NCBI GenBank assembly: GCA_963695645.1
Contig: CAVOHC010000012.1
Coordinates: 248,001-312,000, forward strand
Source: DATBGO01 sp963695645
Lineage (GTDB): Bacteria > Actinomycetota > Actinomycetes > Streptosporangiales > Streptosporangiaceae
DNA: 64,000 bases
Direction: 5' to 3'
Shown here: positions 8,239-18,513 of the stretch, piece after piece
How positions within the stretch are numbered: the first letter of the stretch is position 1
How the letters are laid out: every line of letters begins with the position of its first letter
Made by a program: the position numbers and the translations under genes
Notes under the pieces: generated by a model
Told to the model about the DNA's origin: nothing
Databases searched by the model: none
The model's input: only the letters and a program-made list of their open reading frames with translations

Positions 8239-8391
8239 AGATTGTAGATATTGCTTGCGGGCTTATCTGCGCGACACATCAATGTGACCTTTCTGTTGCC
8301 TCTTCCGATGGTGACCTGCGCCGCTTTCCTGGGCATCATGAGTTCGTGGGACCAGGAATGCCTGACCCGGCATCTGGCTGAGGGGGAACGG

Positions 8392-8976
8392 GTGAAACTG
8401 CAGGTAGATGGAGGTAATCAGGCTAGTCTGCGCGATCTGACCTCGCTGGCGGTGCTCGGCCAGCCCGCCGCGATCGAGTCGCTGCTCGAGCAGATAAGAC
8501 CCATGGTGGTCAGGTACTGCCGGGCTCGTCTCAGCCGTATCACCGGCCATTATCACGTTGCTGACGACGTAGCGCAGGAAGTCTGCATTGCAGTTCTTTC
8601 CGCACTTCCGCGCTATCAGGACATGGGCCGGCCGTTCGCGTCATTCGTATTCGGCATAGCTTCACACAAAGTGGCGGACGCCATGCGAAACGCAGCACGG
8701 CTGGCCATCCCGACCGAGGACCTGCCCGACGGCCCGGACGACCGCCCGGGACCCGAAGAGACCGTCGTGGCCTACATCGAGGCCGAGCGCGCCAGGGCGC
8801 TGCTCGCCCGGCTTCCCACGCACCAGCGCGAACTCCTCGTACTCCGGGTGCTCACCGGCCTGACTGCCGAAGAGACCGGGAACACGCTCGGCATGTCAGC
8901 CGGGGCGGTCCGGGTCGCGCAGCACCGCGCGCTGGCCAGGCTCCGGGCGATCGCGCTGGAAGAAAACATCGCCTGA
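8392..8976 (+). CDS. shbA: ECF RNA polymerase sigma factor, ShbA/SigD type
   Basis: A 194-aa sigma factor with region 2 (YCRARLSRITGHYHVADDVAQEV, then FASFVFGIASHKVADAMR) and region 4 (LPTHQRELLVLRVLTGLTAEE... AVRVAQHRALARLR) and no region 3. Sequence and position beside guaB match ShbA of Streptomyces and SigD of Mycobacterium; ShbA transcribes the principal sigma gene hrdB. GTG 8392 is chosen because GAGGGGG lies 5 nt upstream; an ATG at 8338 is the alternative. No anti-sigma gene is adjacent. Confidence 0.85.
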   Translation: MKLQVDGGNQASLRDLTSLAVLGQPAAIESLLEQIRPMVVRYCRARLSRITGHYHVADDVAQEVCIAVLSALPRYQDMGRPFASFVFGIASHKVADAMRNAARLAIPTEDLPDGPDDRPGPEETVVAYIEAERARALLARLPTHQRELLVLRVLTGLTAEETGNTLGMSAGAVRVAQHRALARLRAIALEENIA

Positions 8977-9161
8977 CCGGGCGTCAGGCTTCCCATGAGC
9001 GTGCTGGGATCCGTGCTCCCCCGTGGTAGGGAACCCAGCCTGCCGGCCCGCGTGGACCCGCGTTCCCCCGTGACGCGGATCCACGCCGGGCCGCGCGATG
9101 CTGCCGGGATCCGGGCTCCCCTGGCCCGGATCCCGGAGGCGGGCGCATTCGCCTGTCGCTA

Positions 9162-9395
9162 GCCGGGCTGCCGGGCTGCGTCACCGCCGGGCTGCCGGGC
9201 TGCATCACCGCCGGGCTGCCGGGCTGCATCACCGCCGGGCTGCCGGGCTGCATCACCGCCGGGCTGCCGGGCTGCATCACCGCCGGGCTGCCGGGATGGG
9301 TCACGCCGGGCTGCCGGGGATGGTCACGCCGGGCTGCCGGGGATGGGTCACGCCGGGCTGCCGGGGATGGGTCACAGTCGGGCTGCCGGGCTCTG
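9162..9395. repeat. 24-bp tandem repeat array between the sigma gene and guaB
   Basis: Units built on GCCGGGCTG and GCATCACC repeat every 24 bp from 9162 to about 9295 (five to six copies). They then decay into 22-24-bp GGGATGGGTCACGCCGGG variants up to about 9395. The rest of the 8977-9446 gap holds two GGATCC-containing fragments and no gene. The array ends about 40 bp before the guaB -10 hexamer and may fill its upstream promoter region. Confidence 0.93.
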
Positions 9396-9435
9396 TCACG
9401 TCGGCTGGACGTCGGCGCGGTCACCAGGCGGTCAC

Positions 9436-9441
9436 TAGGAT
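9436..9441 (+). promoter_or_regulatory. -10 hexamer TAGGAT of guaB (likely leaderless)
   Basis: TAGGAT lies 5 nt before the ATG at 9447, the spacing expected of a leaderless actinobacterial mRNA. No clear -35 is visible. Confidence 0.45.
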
Positions 9442-9446
9442 GAAGC

Positions 9447-10970
9447 ATGCCCACACCCCAGCCTGCCGAAGGTGACATGACCGACGCCGTCAAGTTCGCC
9501 CCGCCCGCCCTGACCTTTGATGACGTGCTGCTTCTGCCTGCGCACTCCATGACCATGCCGAGCGACGCGGATACGACCGCGAGGCTGAGCCGACGGATCA
9601 CGCTGCGCGTTCCGCTGGTCTCCTCGGCCATGGACACGGTCACCGAGGCCCGGATGGCGGTGGCCATGGCACGTCAGGGGGGTGTCGGAGTGCTGCACCG
9701 CAATATGTCGGTCGAGGACCAGGCCCAGCAGGTCGACATGGTGAAGCGCTCCGAGGCCGGCATGATCACGAATCCGGTGACCTGCGGCCCCGATGCCACG
9801 GTCGCGGACGTCGACCGGCTGTGCGCCCGCTACCGGATCTCCGGCGTGCCCGTCACTGACTCCAGTGGCGTCCTGCTCGGCATCGTGACCAATCGTGACA
9901 TCAGGTTCGAGTCCGACCATGCCCGCCTGGTCGCCGAGGTGATGACGCCGATGCCGCTGATCACCGCGAGCGTCGGGGTGCTGCGTGATGAGGCGCTGCG
10001 GCTGCTGGGCCGGAACAAGATCGAGAAACTGCCGCTCGTCGATGCGGCCGGCAAGCTGTGCGGCCTCATCACGGTGAAGGACTTCACCAAGAGCGAGAAG
10101 TTCCCGCACGCTACCAAGGACGCCGAGGGCCGGCTGGTGGTAGGCGCGGCGGTTGGCGTTGGCGAGGACGCCAAGCGCCGTGCGCAGGCGCTGGCCGACG
10201 CCGGAGCGGACTTCCTCGTGGTCGACACCGCGCACGGTCACGCCCAGGCCGTCCTCGACATGGTGGCTCAGGTGAAGGCGAACGTCCGGGTTGACGTCAT
10301 CGGCGGCAACGTGGCCACGCGAGCGGGCGCCCAGGCACTGATCGACGCGGGCGCCGACGCCGTCAAGGTCGGTGTCGGGCCTGGCTCGATCTGCACCACC
10401 CGCGTGGTGGCCGGCGTAGGAGTACCCCAGGTGACCGCGATCTACGAGGCGGCGAGGGCGGCCAGGGCCGCGAACGTGCCGGTGATCGGGGACGGGGGCA
10501 TGCAGTATTCCGGCGATATCGCCAAGGCGATCGCGGCCGGCGCCGACACGGTCATGCTCGGCGGGCTGCTGGCCGGCTGCGACGAGGGCCCCGGCGAGAT
10601 GGTGTTCATGAACGGCAAGCAGTACAAGCTGTACCGGGGGATGGGATCGCTCGGGGCCATGCGCAGCCCCGAGCGCGGCGGCTCCTACTCCAAGGACCGT
10701 TACTTCCAGGACGACGTGCTGCGTGAGGACAAGCTCGTACCCGAGGGCGTGGAGGGCCAGGTACCCTACCGCGGCCCGCTCGCGGCCGTCGCCGAGCAGC
10801 TGACCGGCGGCCTGCGGGCCGCCATGGGCTACTGCGGTGCCCGGACCATCGCCGAGCTGCAAGAGGCGCATTTCACCCAGATCACCGGTGCAGGCCTGGC
10901 GGAAAGTCACCCGCACGACGTCGAGATGGTCAGCGAGGCGCCGAACTACGGCAGCCGGATGCAGCCATGA
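9447..10970 (+). CDS. guaB: inosine-5'-monophosphate dehydrogenase
   Basis: Oxidises IMP to XMP with NAD+, the committing step to GMP. FDDVLLLPA and LVSSAMDTVTEARMA open the TIM barrel; two CBS domains occupy about residues 105-220; the catalytic loop GPGSICTTR carries the nucleophilic Cys; the flap has MGSLGAM and the Arg-Tyr region follows. 507 aa from ATG 9447; ATG 9477 (MTDAVKF) is an alternative start with GAAGG upstream. The stop overlaps the ATG of a repeat-only ORF. Confidence 0.95.
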   Translation: MPTPQPAEGDMTDAVKFAPPALTFDDVLLLPAHSMTMPSDADTTARLSRRITLRVPLVSSAMDTVTEARMAVAMARQGGVGVLHRNMSVEDQAQQVDMVKRSEAGMITNPVTCGPDATVADVDRLCARYRISGVPVTDSSGVLLGIVTNRDIRFESDHARLVAEVMTPMPLITASVGVLRDEALRLLGRNKIEKLPLVDAAGKLCGLITVKDFTKSEKFPHATKDAEGRLVVGAAVGVGEDAKRRAQALADAGADFLVVDTAHGHAQAVLDMVAQVKANVRVDVIGGNVATRAGAQALIDAGADAVKVGVGPGSICTTRVVAGVGVPQVTAIYEAARAARAANVPVIGDGGMQYSGDIAKAIAAGADTVMLGGLLAGCDEGPGEMVFMNGKQYKLYRGMGSLGAMRSPERGGSYSKDRYFQDDVLREDKLVPEGVEGQVPYRGPLAAVAEQLTGGLRAAMGYCGARTIAELQEAHFTQITGAGLAESHPHDVEMVSEAPNYGSRMQP

Positions 10971-11161
10971 CCGGCGGGGCCAGGACCGGCGGGGCCAGGA
11001 CCGGCGGGGCCAGGACCGGCGGGGCCAGGACCGGCGGGGCCAGGACCGGCGGGGCCAGGACCGGCGGGGCCAGGACCGGCGGGGCCAGGACCGGCGGGGC
11101 CAGGACCGGCGGGGCCAGGACCGAGCTGGCGCTGCCGCGGAGCGGGCGGGGAGGCCACTGA
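10967..11161 (+). other. repeat-only ORF between guaB and guaB3
   Basis: A 64-aa frame begins with an ATG that overlaps the guaB stop (ATGA) and ends 1 nt before the GTG of guaB3. It is almost entirely a five-residue repeat of the form RTGGA, ending in about 14 non-repeated residues. The overlap geometry at both ends is that of a translationally coupled gene, but the composition is set by the 15-bp repeat, so it may be an accident. No function is proposed. Confidence 0.25.
10969..11118. repeat. 15-bp tandem repeat, 10 identical copies
   Basis: GACCGGCGGGGCCAG is repeated ten times without a single difference, filling most of the guaB-guaB3 gap. The perfect identity suggests recent expansion. 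Confidence 0.98.
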
Positions 11162-11162
11162 G

Positions 11163-12272
11163 GTGACCCAGGTGGAGATAGGCCGTGGCAAGAGCGGCCG
11201 CCGGGCCTACGGGCTCGACGAGATCGGTATCGTGCCGTCACGGCGCACCAGGCATCCAGAGGAAGTGTCGATCGCCTGGCAGATCGACGCCTACCGGTTC
11301 GAGCTGCCGCTTGTCGTCGCCCCGATGGACAGCGTCGTATCGCCGCGGACAGCGGCAGAGATGGGCAGGCTGGGCGGCCTTGCCGTACTCGACCTCGAAG
11401 GCCTCTGGACCAGGTACGCCGATCCCGAGCCACTGCTGGCTGAGGCCGCTGAGCTTGGCGACGAGGCAGCCACCAGGCGGCTTCAGGAAATCTACGCAGA
11501 ACCGATCAAAGAGGATCTTATCGGGCAGCGGATCGAGGAGATGAAAGCGGCCGGCGTGACAACCGCGGCCCGGCTGTCCCCGCAGCGGACCGTCCGGTAT
11601 CACAAGGCCGTCATCGACGCCGGAGCGGACATCTTCGTGATCCGCGGTACCACGGTCTCGGCCGAGCATGTGTCCGGGCAGGCCGAGCCGCTCAACCTCA
11701 AGCAGTTCATCTACGAACTCGATGTGCCCGTCGTCGTGGGCGGCTGCGCCACCTACACCGCGGCGCTGCATCTCATGCGGACTGGCGCGGCGGGGGTGCT
11801 GGCCGGGTTCGGCGGCGGCTCCGGCCACACGACGGCCGCGGTGCTTGGCGTCGCAGTCCCGATGGCCACCACGATCGCCGACGTCGCGGCGGCTCGCCGC
11901 GAGTATCTCGACGAGTCAGGCGGCAGGTACGTGCACGTGATCGCGGACGGCGGGATGACCCGCAGCGGTGACATCGCCAAGGCGCTCGCCCTCGGCGCGG
12001 ACGCGGTGATGGTCGGCTCGCCGTTCGCCAGAGCCGCCCAGGCGCCAGGGCGCGGCTATCACTGGGGCAGCGAAGCGCACCACCATGAGCTGCCGCGAAG
12101 CGCCCGCCTGAAGGTCGGCACGATCGGCACCATTGAGCAGATACTGCATGGGCCGTCGACCGTCTCGGACGGGTCGATGAACCTGATCGGCGCGCTCCGC
12201 CGCACCATGGCCACGTCGGGCTACTCCGATCTCAAGGAGTTCCAGCGCGTCGAAGTCGTGGTGACCCGCTGA
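11163..12272 (+). CDS. GuaB3 family IMP dehydrogenase-related protein
   Basis: A 369-aa TIM-barrel protein of the IMPDH/GMP-reductase superfamily without CBS domains. It has APMDSVVSPRTAAEM at the N-terminus, HVIADGGMTRSGDIAKA and MVGSPFARAAQAPGRG. In place of the IMPDH loop with its catalytic Cys it has AGFGGGSGHTTAAVLG; the Cys is also absent in other actinobacterial GuaB3 proteins as I recall them, so IMP dehydrogenase activity is doubtful. GTG start with GGGGAGG 8 nt upstream. guaB-guaB3 order is conserved in Streptomyces and Mycobacterium. Confidence 0.88.
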   Translation: MTQVEIGRGKSGRRAYGLDEIGIVPSRRTRHPEEVSIAWQIDAYRFELPLVVAPMDSVVSPRTAAEMGRLGGLAVLDLEGLWTRYADPEPLLAEAAELGDEAATRRLQEIYAEPIKEDLIGQRIEEMKAAGVTTAARLSPQRTVRYHKAVIDAGADIFVIRGTTVSAEHVSGQAEPLNLKQFIYELDVPVVVGGCATYTAALHLMRTGAAGVLAGFGGGSGHTTAAVLGVAVPMATTIADVAAARREYLDESGGRYVHVIADGGMTRSGDIAKALALGADAVMVGSPFARAAQAPGRGYHWGSEAHHHELPRSARLKVGTIGTIEQILHGPSTVSDGSMNLIGALRRTMATSGYSDLKEFQRVEVVVTR

Positions 12273-12311
12273 ACCGGACCACTGGCGTGCCGGCGCGGGG
12301 CCGGCTCCCGG

Positions 12312-12317
12312 TAGCGT
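12312..12317 (+). promoter_or_regulatory. -10 hexamer TAGCGT of glpD (likely leaderless)
   Basis: TAGCGT is 7 nt before the GTG at 12325, matching the TANNNT-N5-8-start pattern seen for other genes here. No ribosome binding site is present. Confidence 0.4.
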
Positions 12318-12324
12318 TCTGCCT

Positions 12325-14070
12325 GTGATGGCCGGAGCAGGAGCGACGGCGAAGCTGGGCCCGGATGAGCGGGCGGCAGCGCTCGCCGCGCTGACCAGGA
12401 CCGAGCATCAGGTGCTCGTGGTCGGCGGCGGGGTGGTGGGTGCCGGGGTGGCACTCGACGCCGTCACCCGCGGCCTGTCGGTTGGCCTGGTGGAGGCCAG
12501 GGATTTCGGCTCGGGGACGTCATCCCGGTCAAGCAAGCTCATCCATGGCGGTCTCCGTTACCTGGAGCAGCTCAATATCGGGCTGGTCAGGGAGGCGCTG
12601 GGGGAGCGATCCCTGCTCCTGCAGCAGATCGCGCCGCACCTGGTGCGGCCTGTCTCGTTCCTGTTCCCGTTCTCCCACCACGTCTGGGAACGCGCCTACG
12701 TCGGCACCGGCGTCACGGCCTATGACGTGCTCGGGTTCTCGATGGGCCAGAGCAGGGGCCTGCCCACCCATCGCCAGTTGTCCCGGCGGGGCGCGCTGCG
12801 GCTGGCGCCCGCGCTCAAGCGGAGCGCCTTCACCGGGGCGCTGCTGTACTGGGATGCGCAGGTAGACGACGCCCGCTTCGTGATGACGATGGTCAGGACC
12901 GCGGCCGGGTACGGCGCCCTGGCGGCCACCCGCACCCAGGTGACCGGCTTCCTGCGGGAGGGCGAGCGGGTGACCGGGGTCCGTGCCGTGGACCTGGAGT
13001 CCGGGACCGAACTGGAAATCCGCGCCCAGCAGGTGGTCAACGCCACCGGGGTGTGGACCGACGAGATCCAGGCCATGGTCGGCGGCCGCGGCGTCATCAA
13101 CGTCCGCGCGTCCAAGGGCGTGCACCTGGTGGTGCCGCGCGACCGGATCCAGTCGGCTACCGGGATCATCCTGCGGACCCCGTTTAGTGTCTTGTTTGTC
13201 ATACCGTGGGGCCGGCACTGGATCGTCGGGACGACCGACACCGCCTGGTCACTGGACAAGGCACACCCGGCCGCCAGCCGCACCGACATCGACTACGTGC
13301 TCGGCCAGGTGAACCGGGTTCTCGCGGTCCCGCTCACCAGGGACGACGTGGAAGGTGTCTACGCGGGCCTGCGGCCGCTGCTGGCCGGCGAGTCGGACAC
13401 CACCTCGAAGCTCTCCCGTGAGCACATCGTCGCCCATCCGGTGCCCGGCCTGGTCATGGTCGCGGGCGGCAAGTACACCACCTACCGGCTGATGGCGCGG
13501 GACGCGGTTGACGCGGTGGCGCATGGCCTGGACGGCCGGGTGGCACCATCGTGTACCGAGACGATCCCGCTGGTCGGCGCCGACGGGCACCTGGCGCTGT
13601 GGAACGCCAGGTACGCCCTGGCCAGGTCGTCAGGGCTGCACGTCGCCAGGATCGAGCACCTGCTGCACAGGTACGGCACGCTGGCCGGAGAGGTCATCGA
13701 CCTGATCGCGGCCGACCCTGGCCTGGGCAAGGAACTCGGCGGCGCCGATGACTACCTGCGCGCTGAGGTGGTCTACGCCGCGTCACATGAGGGCGCCCGC
13801 CACCTGGACGACGTGCTGGCCCGCCGGACGCACATCTCGATAGAAACCTGGGACCGCGGGCTCTCCGCCGCCCGGGAAGCCGCTGAGCTGATGGCCGGGC
13901 CGATGCGGTGGCGGTCCAGGCAGGTCGCCAGGGAAGTCGAGCACTACCGGGCCAGGGTCGCGGCCGAGCGGGCATCGCAGGATGCGATCACCGACTCCGA
14001 TGCCGATGCGATCAGGCTCGGTGCGCCCGAGATTGTGCCGGTCGTGCGCAATGGCACGGCAGGCAGCTGA
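12325..14070 (+). CDS. glpD: glycerol-3-phosphate dehydrogenase (FAD, quinone-linked)
   Basis: Converts sn-glycerol-3-phosphate to dihydroxyacetone phosphate at the membrane. The FAD-binding Rossmann motif VLVVGGGVVGAGVALDA is at about residues 32-48, followed by SRSSKLIHGGLRYLE, the GlpD signature. Later come GTTDTAW, GGKYTTYRLMARDAVD and an alpha-helical C-terminal cap domain. 581 aa, full length. GTG 12325 and ATG 12328 are adjacent. No glpK or glpF is nearby, so it does not appear to be part of a glycerol operon. Confidence 0.94.
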   Translation: MMAGAGATAKLGPDERAAALAALTRTEHQVLVVGGGVVGAGVALDAVTRGLSVGLVEARDFGSGTSSRSSKLIHGGLRYLEQLNIGLVREALGERSLLLQQIAPHLVRPVSFLFPFSHHVWERAYVGTGVTAYDVLGFSMGQSRGLPTHRQLSRRGALRLAPALKRSAFTGALLYWDAQVDDARFVMTMVRTAAGYGALAATRTQVTGFLREGERVTGVRAVDLESGTELEIRAQQVVNATGVWTDEIQAMVGGRGVINVRASKGVHLVVPRDRIQSATGIILRTPFSVLFVIPWGRHWIVGTTDTAWSLDKAHPAASRTDIDYVLGQVNRVLAVPLTRDDVEGVYAGLRPLLAGESDTTSKLSREHIVAHPVPGLVMVAGGKYTTYRLMARDAVDAVAHGLDGRVAPSCTETIPLVGADGHLALWNARYALARSSGLHVARIEHLLHRYGTLAGEVIDLIAADPGLGKELGGADDYLRAEVVYAASHEGARHLDDVLARRTHISIETWDRGLSAAREAAELMAGPMRWRSRQVAREVEHYRARVAAERASQDAITDSDADAIRLGAPEIVPVVRNGTAGS

Positions 14071-14078
14071 CCCGGAAC

Positions 14079-14084
14079 TAGAAT
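14079..14084 (+). promoter_or_regulatory. -10 hexamer TAGAAT of trpS (likely leaderless)
   Basis: TAGAAT is exactly 6 nt before the trpS ATG and matches the actinobacterial -10 consensus. It lies directly behind the glpD stop (14070), so trpS has its own promoter. Confidence 0.6.
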
Positions 14085-14090
14085 TCCGGC

Positions 14091-15095
14091 ATGGCCCGAC
14101 CCCGAGTGCTCTCCGGCATCCAGCCCACCGCCGACTCCTTTCATATCGGCAACTACCTGGGCGCGCTGCGCCAGTGGGTGCACCTCCAGGAGTCCCATGA
14201 CGCCTTCTACTGCGTCGTAGACCTGCACGCGATCACGGTGCTGCACGACCCGGCGGTGCTGCGGCGCCGGTCCAGGGTGGCCGCCGCGCAGCTGTTCGGA
14301 GCGGGGCTCGATCCCGAGCGGTGCACGGTCTTCCTGCAGAGCCACGTGCCCGAGCACGCCGAGCTGGCCTGGGTACTCGGCTGCATCACCGGTTTCGGCG
14401 AGGCCAGCAGGATGGTGCAGTTCAAGGACAAGTCGGCCCGGGCAGGTGCGGACCAGGCCAGCGTCGGGCTGTTCACCTACCCGATCCTGCAGGCCGCCGA
14501 CATCCTGCTGTACCAGACCGATCAGGTGCCGGTGGGCGAGGACCAGCGCCAGCACCTTGAGCTCACCAGGGACCTGGCACAGCGGTTCAATCACCGGTTC
14601 GGCGCGACGTTCGTGGTGCCGGAGCCGTACATCCTCGCTGACGTGGCCAGGATCGCGGATCTGCAGGACCCGCTGATCAAGATGAGCAAGTCATCCTCAT
14701 CCCCGCAGGGGATCGTCGACGTGCTGGAAGAGCCAGGCTCGATCCGGCGGAAGATCGCCCGTGCGGTGACCGATGCCGGTACCGAGGTGCGCGCCGATGA
14801 AGCGGCCAAGCCGGGCGTGACCAACCTGCTGCGGATCTACGCGGCGCTGTCCGGGGAGAGCGTAGCGAGCCTGGAGCAGCGCTACCGCGGGACCGGTTAT
14901 GGCACCTTCAAGAAGGACCTTGCGGAGGTGGTTGTCGGCGCGTTCGCGCCGATCAGGGAGCGGACGCAGGCGATCCTCGCCGACGAGACCGAGCTGGACC
15001 GGATGCTGGCCCAGGGAGCCGCGCGGGCCCGGAAGGTGGCCAGCCAGACCATGGACGCCGTCAGGGACCGGATCGGCTTCCTGCCTGCCGTCTAG
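14091..15095 (+). CDS. trpS: tryptophanyl-tRNA synthetase
   Basis: Class Ic synthetase charging tRNA-Trp. The HIGH signature is HIGN (residues 18-21) and the KMSKS signature is KMSKS at 197-201; PILQAADILLYQ and VPVGEDQRQHLELTRD between them are family-specific. 334 aa, full length. Its last 35 bases overlap, tail to tail, the end of the carboxypeptidase gene on the other strand. Confidence 0.96.
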   Translation: MARPRVLSGIQPTADSFHIGNYLGALRQWVHLQESHDAFYCVVDLHAITVLHDPAVLRRRSRVAAAQLFGAGLDPERCTVFLQSHVPEHAELAWVLGCITGFGEASRMVQFKDKSARAGADQASVGLFTYPILQAADILLYQTDQVPVGEDQRQHLELTRDLAQRFNHRFGATFVVPEPYILADVARIADLQDPLIKMSKSSSSPQGIVDVLEEPGSIRRKIARAVTDAGTEVRADEAAKPGVTNLLRIYAALSGESVASLEQRYRGTGYGTFKKDLAEVVVGAFAPIRERTQAILADETELDRMLAQGAARARKVASQTMDAVRDRIGFLPAV

Positions 15096-16389
15096 CCCGG
15101 GCGGACCAGGCGAGCCTGCCGAGACCCGCGGCCACCGCCGCGATAAGGCCAGCCGCGATTGCGATGGGAACTTCGGGCAGCGGTGCCCGGCTGCCAGTGC
15201 CGGACGCCCCTGCGGCGTGTGCATCCGCGACCTGCCCGGGCGCGCCGCGCCCCGTCGTGCCGGAACCTGCCATGCCATGATCTGCCGCCGGGTGACGTGC
15301 CGTGGCGTGCCCGGCCTGGTCCGGCACGGTGCCGCCTGGCCGCTGGCTGGCCGCGACGCTGGGCAGCGGCCGAACCAGAACGCCGACCGGCGTGACCTTG
15401 CCCGCCATGGCGAAGCCCCAGTTGAGCAGGCGCTCACCGGACGTGATCTCCTGCAGCGGAGTGCAATGCAGCAGGGTGACGATGAGGGTCACGCCGTTTC
15501 GCCTGGCCAGGCCGATATACGTGGCCTCGGACTTGACCGTCCAGCCGATCTTGCCGCCGATGCCGCCGCGGTACCTGGTGAGCAGCCAGTTCTGGTTGAC
15601 CAGGGTGACCCAGTTGCGCTTCGTGACCGGGAACCGCGCCGCGAGGGTCGAGTCGTACGTCATGAAGGCCGGCAGGGCCAGCGCCTGCCTGGCGATCAGC
15701 GCCTCGTCATACGCGGAGACGACCTGCCCCGACGCTGGCAGGCCATTCGGTTGCTTGGCCACCACATCGTAAGCCTGCAGCCGGTGCGCCTCCGCGTTCA
15801 TCAGCGCCATGCCGCGGTCGAAGGACCCGGTCGCCTGTACCAGGCTGACGGCGGCATCGTTGGCTGAGATCAGCAGCAATGCCCGGAACAGATCCGCGAT
15901 CTTGTAACTGTGGCCCGCGATAAGCCCTACCACGTTGGGCTCGACGGAGGTGGCGCGGCGCGAGGCGACCACCGAGGCATTCGGGTTCAGCATCGGGATC
16001 AGGGTGACCGCAGTGAGTATCTTGAGCGTGCTCGCGGGCGGGAACAGGCCGTGGGCGTCCTTCGCGGCCAGCACCTGTCCGGTGCTGGCATCCGCGATGA
16101 CGAACGCCGCTGCAGGGACGCCCGGCAGCCGCCTGGCGCCGGGGCCGGGGTAATTGACCACGATGCCGGGACGGGCGAGATCGGCACCTCCGATGACCTG
16201 CCGCGCAGACTCTGGCTGGCTGCCTGGCCCTGACCTGGGCGCTGCAGTTGCCGAGGCCGCGGCAGGCGCCGCAGCAGCTGAGGCCGCGGCGGGCGCCGCG
16301 CCCGCGGCCGGGATGGCCGCGCTGGCCAGGGCGAGGACCGTGGCTAGGCCGCCCAGAGCGCCCGCAGGCCCACGGAAGCGTGAAGTCAA
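15061..16389 (-). CDS. D-alanyl-D-alanine carboxypeptidase (PBP, S11 family)
   Basis: Trims the terminal D-Ala of peptidoglycan stem peptides outside the membrane. A signal peptide (TSRFRGPAGALGG, then a hydrophobic Ala/Leu run) precedes an Ala-rich linker. The three active-site motifs are STLK (about 120-123), SAN (175-177) and KIG (280-282). The third is usually KTG, so Thr is replaced by Ile, which could affect beta-lactam binding. A C-terminal helix near the end would anchor it. The start is a TTG at 16389 with GGAG 4 nt upstream; a TTG at 16425 is possible. Divergent from the mutase gene. Confidence 0.85.
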   Translation of the reverse strand: MTSRFRGPAGALGGLATVLALASAAIPAAGAAPAAASAAAAPAAASATAAPRSGPGSQPESARQVIGGADLARPGIVVNYPGPGARRLPGVPAAAFVIADASTGQVLAAKDAHGLFPPASTLKILTAVTLIPMLNPNASVVASRRATSVEPNVVGLIAGHSYKIADLFRALLLISANDAAVSLVQATGSFDRGMALMNAEAHRLQAYDVVAKQPNGLPASGQVVSAYDEALIARQALALPAFMTYDSTLAARFPVTKRNWVTLVNQNWLLTRYRGGIGGKIGWTVKSEATYIGLARRNGVTLIVTLLHCTPLQEITSGERLLNWGFAMAGKVTPVGVLVRPLPSVAASQRPGGTVPDQAGHATARHPAADHGMAGSGTTGRGAPGQVADAHAAGASGTGSRAPLPEVPIAIAAGLIAAVAAGLGRLAWSARARRQAGSRSGP

Positions 16390-16529
16390 CTTGCTCCGTT
16401 CCGTACCGGCGGCGTGCCCGCCCAATGCTTTACCGCCGCCTCGTCAATCCGGCCAGCCTATGCCGTTGCTGGCGTACTGACGTAACTGAGTGTGACTTTG
16501 CCCGCGTAGGCAGCCAACTATGCACGTCA

Positions 16530-16535
16530 TAACCT
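16530..16535 (+). promoter_or_regulatory. -10 hexamer TAACCT of the mutase gene (likely leaderless)
   Basis: TAACCT lies 6 nt before ATG 16542 and no ribosome binding site is present, the same arrangement as trpS and hisD. Confidence 0.5.
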
Positions 16536-16541
16536 TGAGGC

Positions 16542-18122
<1,581 letters not shown>

Positions 18123-18513
18123 CGAACCACGCGGCAATTGCTGGGCGATACTGGATGGACGGGCCGGATGGCGTCATCGTTTCCTGACCTGGCAGGAAAG
18201 CGTGGCTGAGCAGGACGGATAGTCATGTTGGAGGGCTGGACGCAGGTGGGCCCGCCCGGCAATGACCTTCGTCGGCGCGGGGGCTGGCGGCGAGACCCCA
18301 TAGCCCAGCTACAAATAGGGCGGCGAACGGCGCGGCGCATGGCACCGGCGAACGGCGTAGCCCCGGGATTCGGGACCGCTACGCGACGTCCGCAGGCTGA
18401 CTGCGCCAACGATGTCTGCGCCGCCAAGCGCCATCACGTGCAAGCGCCATCATGTGCTCGCCGGATAACAGGCGCGCCGCGGTGCGCAGGATGACGATTC
18501 TTGGAGACTGACG
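18123..18513. other. intergenic stretch without a recognisable gene
   Basis: About 390 bases between the mutase and the YbdK-like gene. Short frames exist on both strands but none has a ribosome binding site, a recognisable motif or a convincing composition. Only a GGAG 10-14 nt before GTG 18514 stands out. Confidence 0.5.

Noticed and set aside
9162..9395. CRISPR array in the 24-bp repeats (and in the other arrays)
   Set aside because: The repeats are head-to-tail with no unique spacers, and no cas gene is present in the window.
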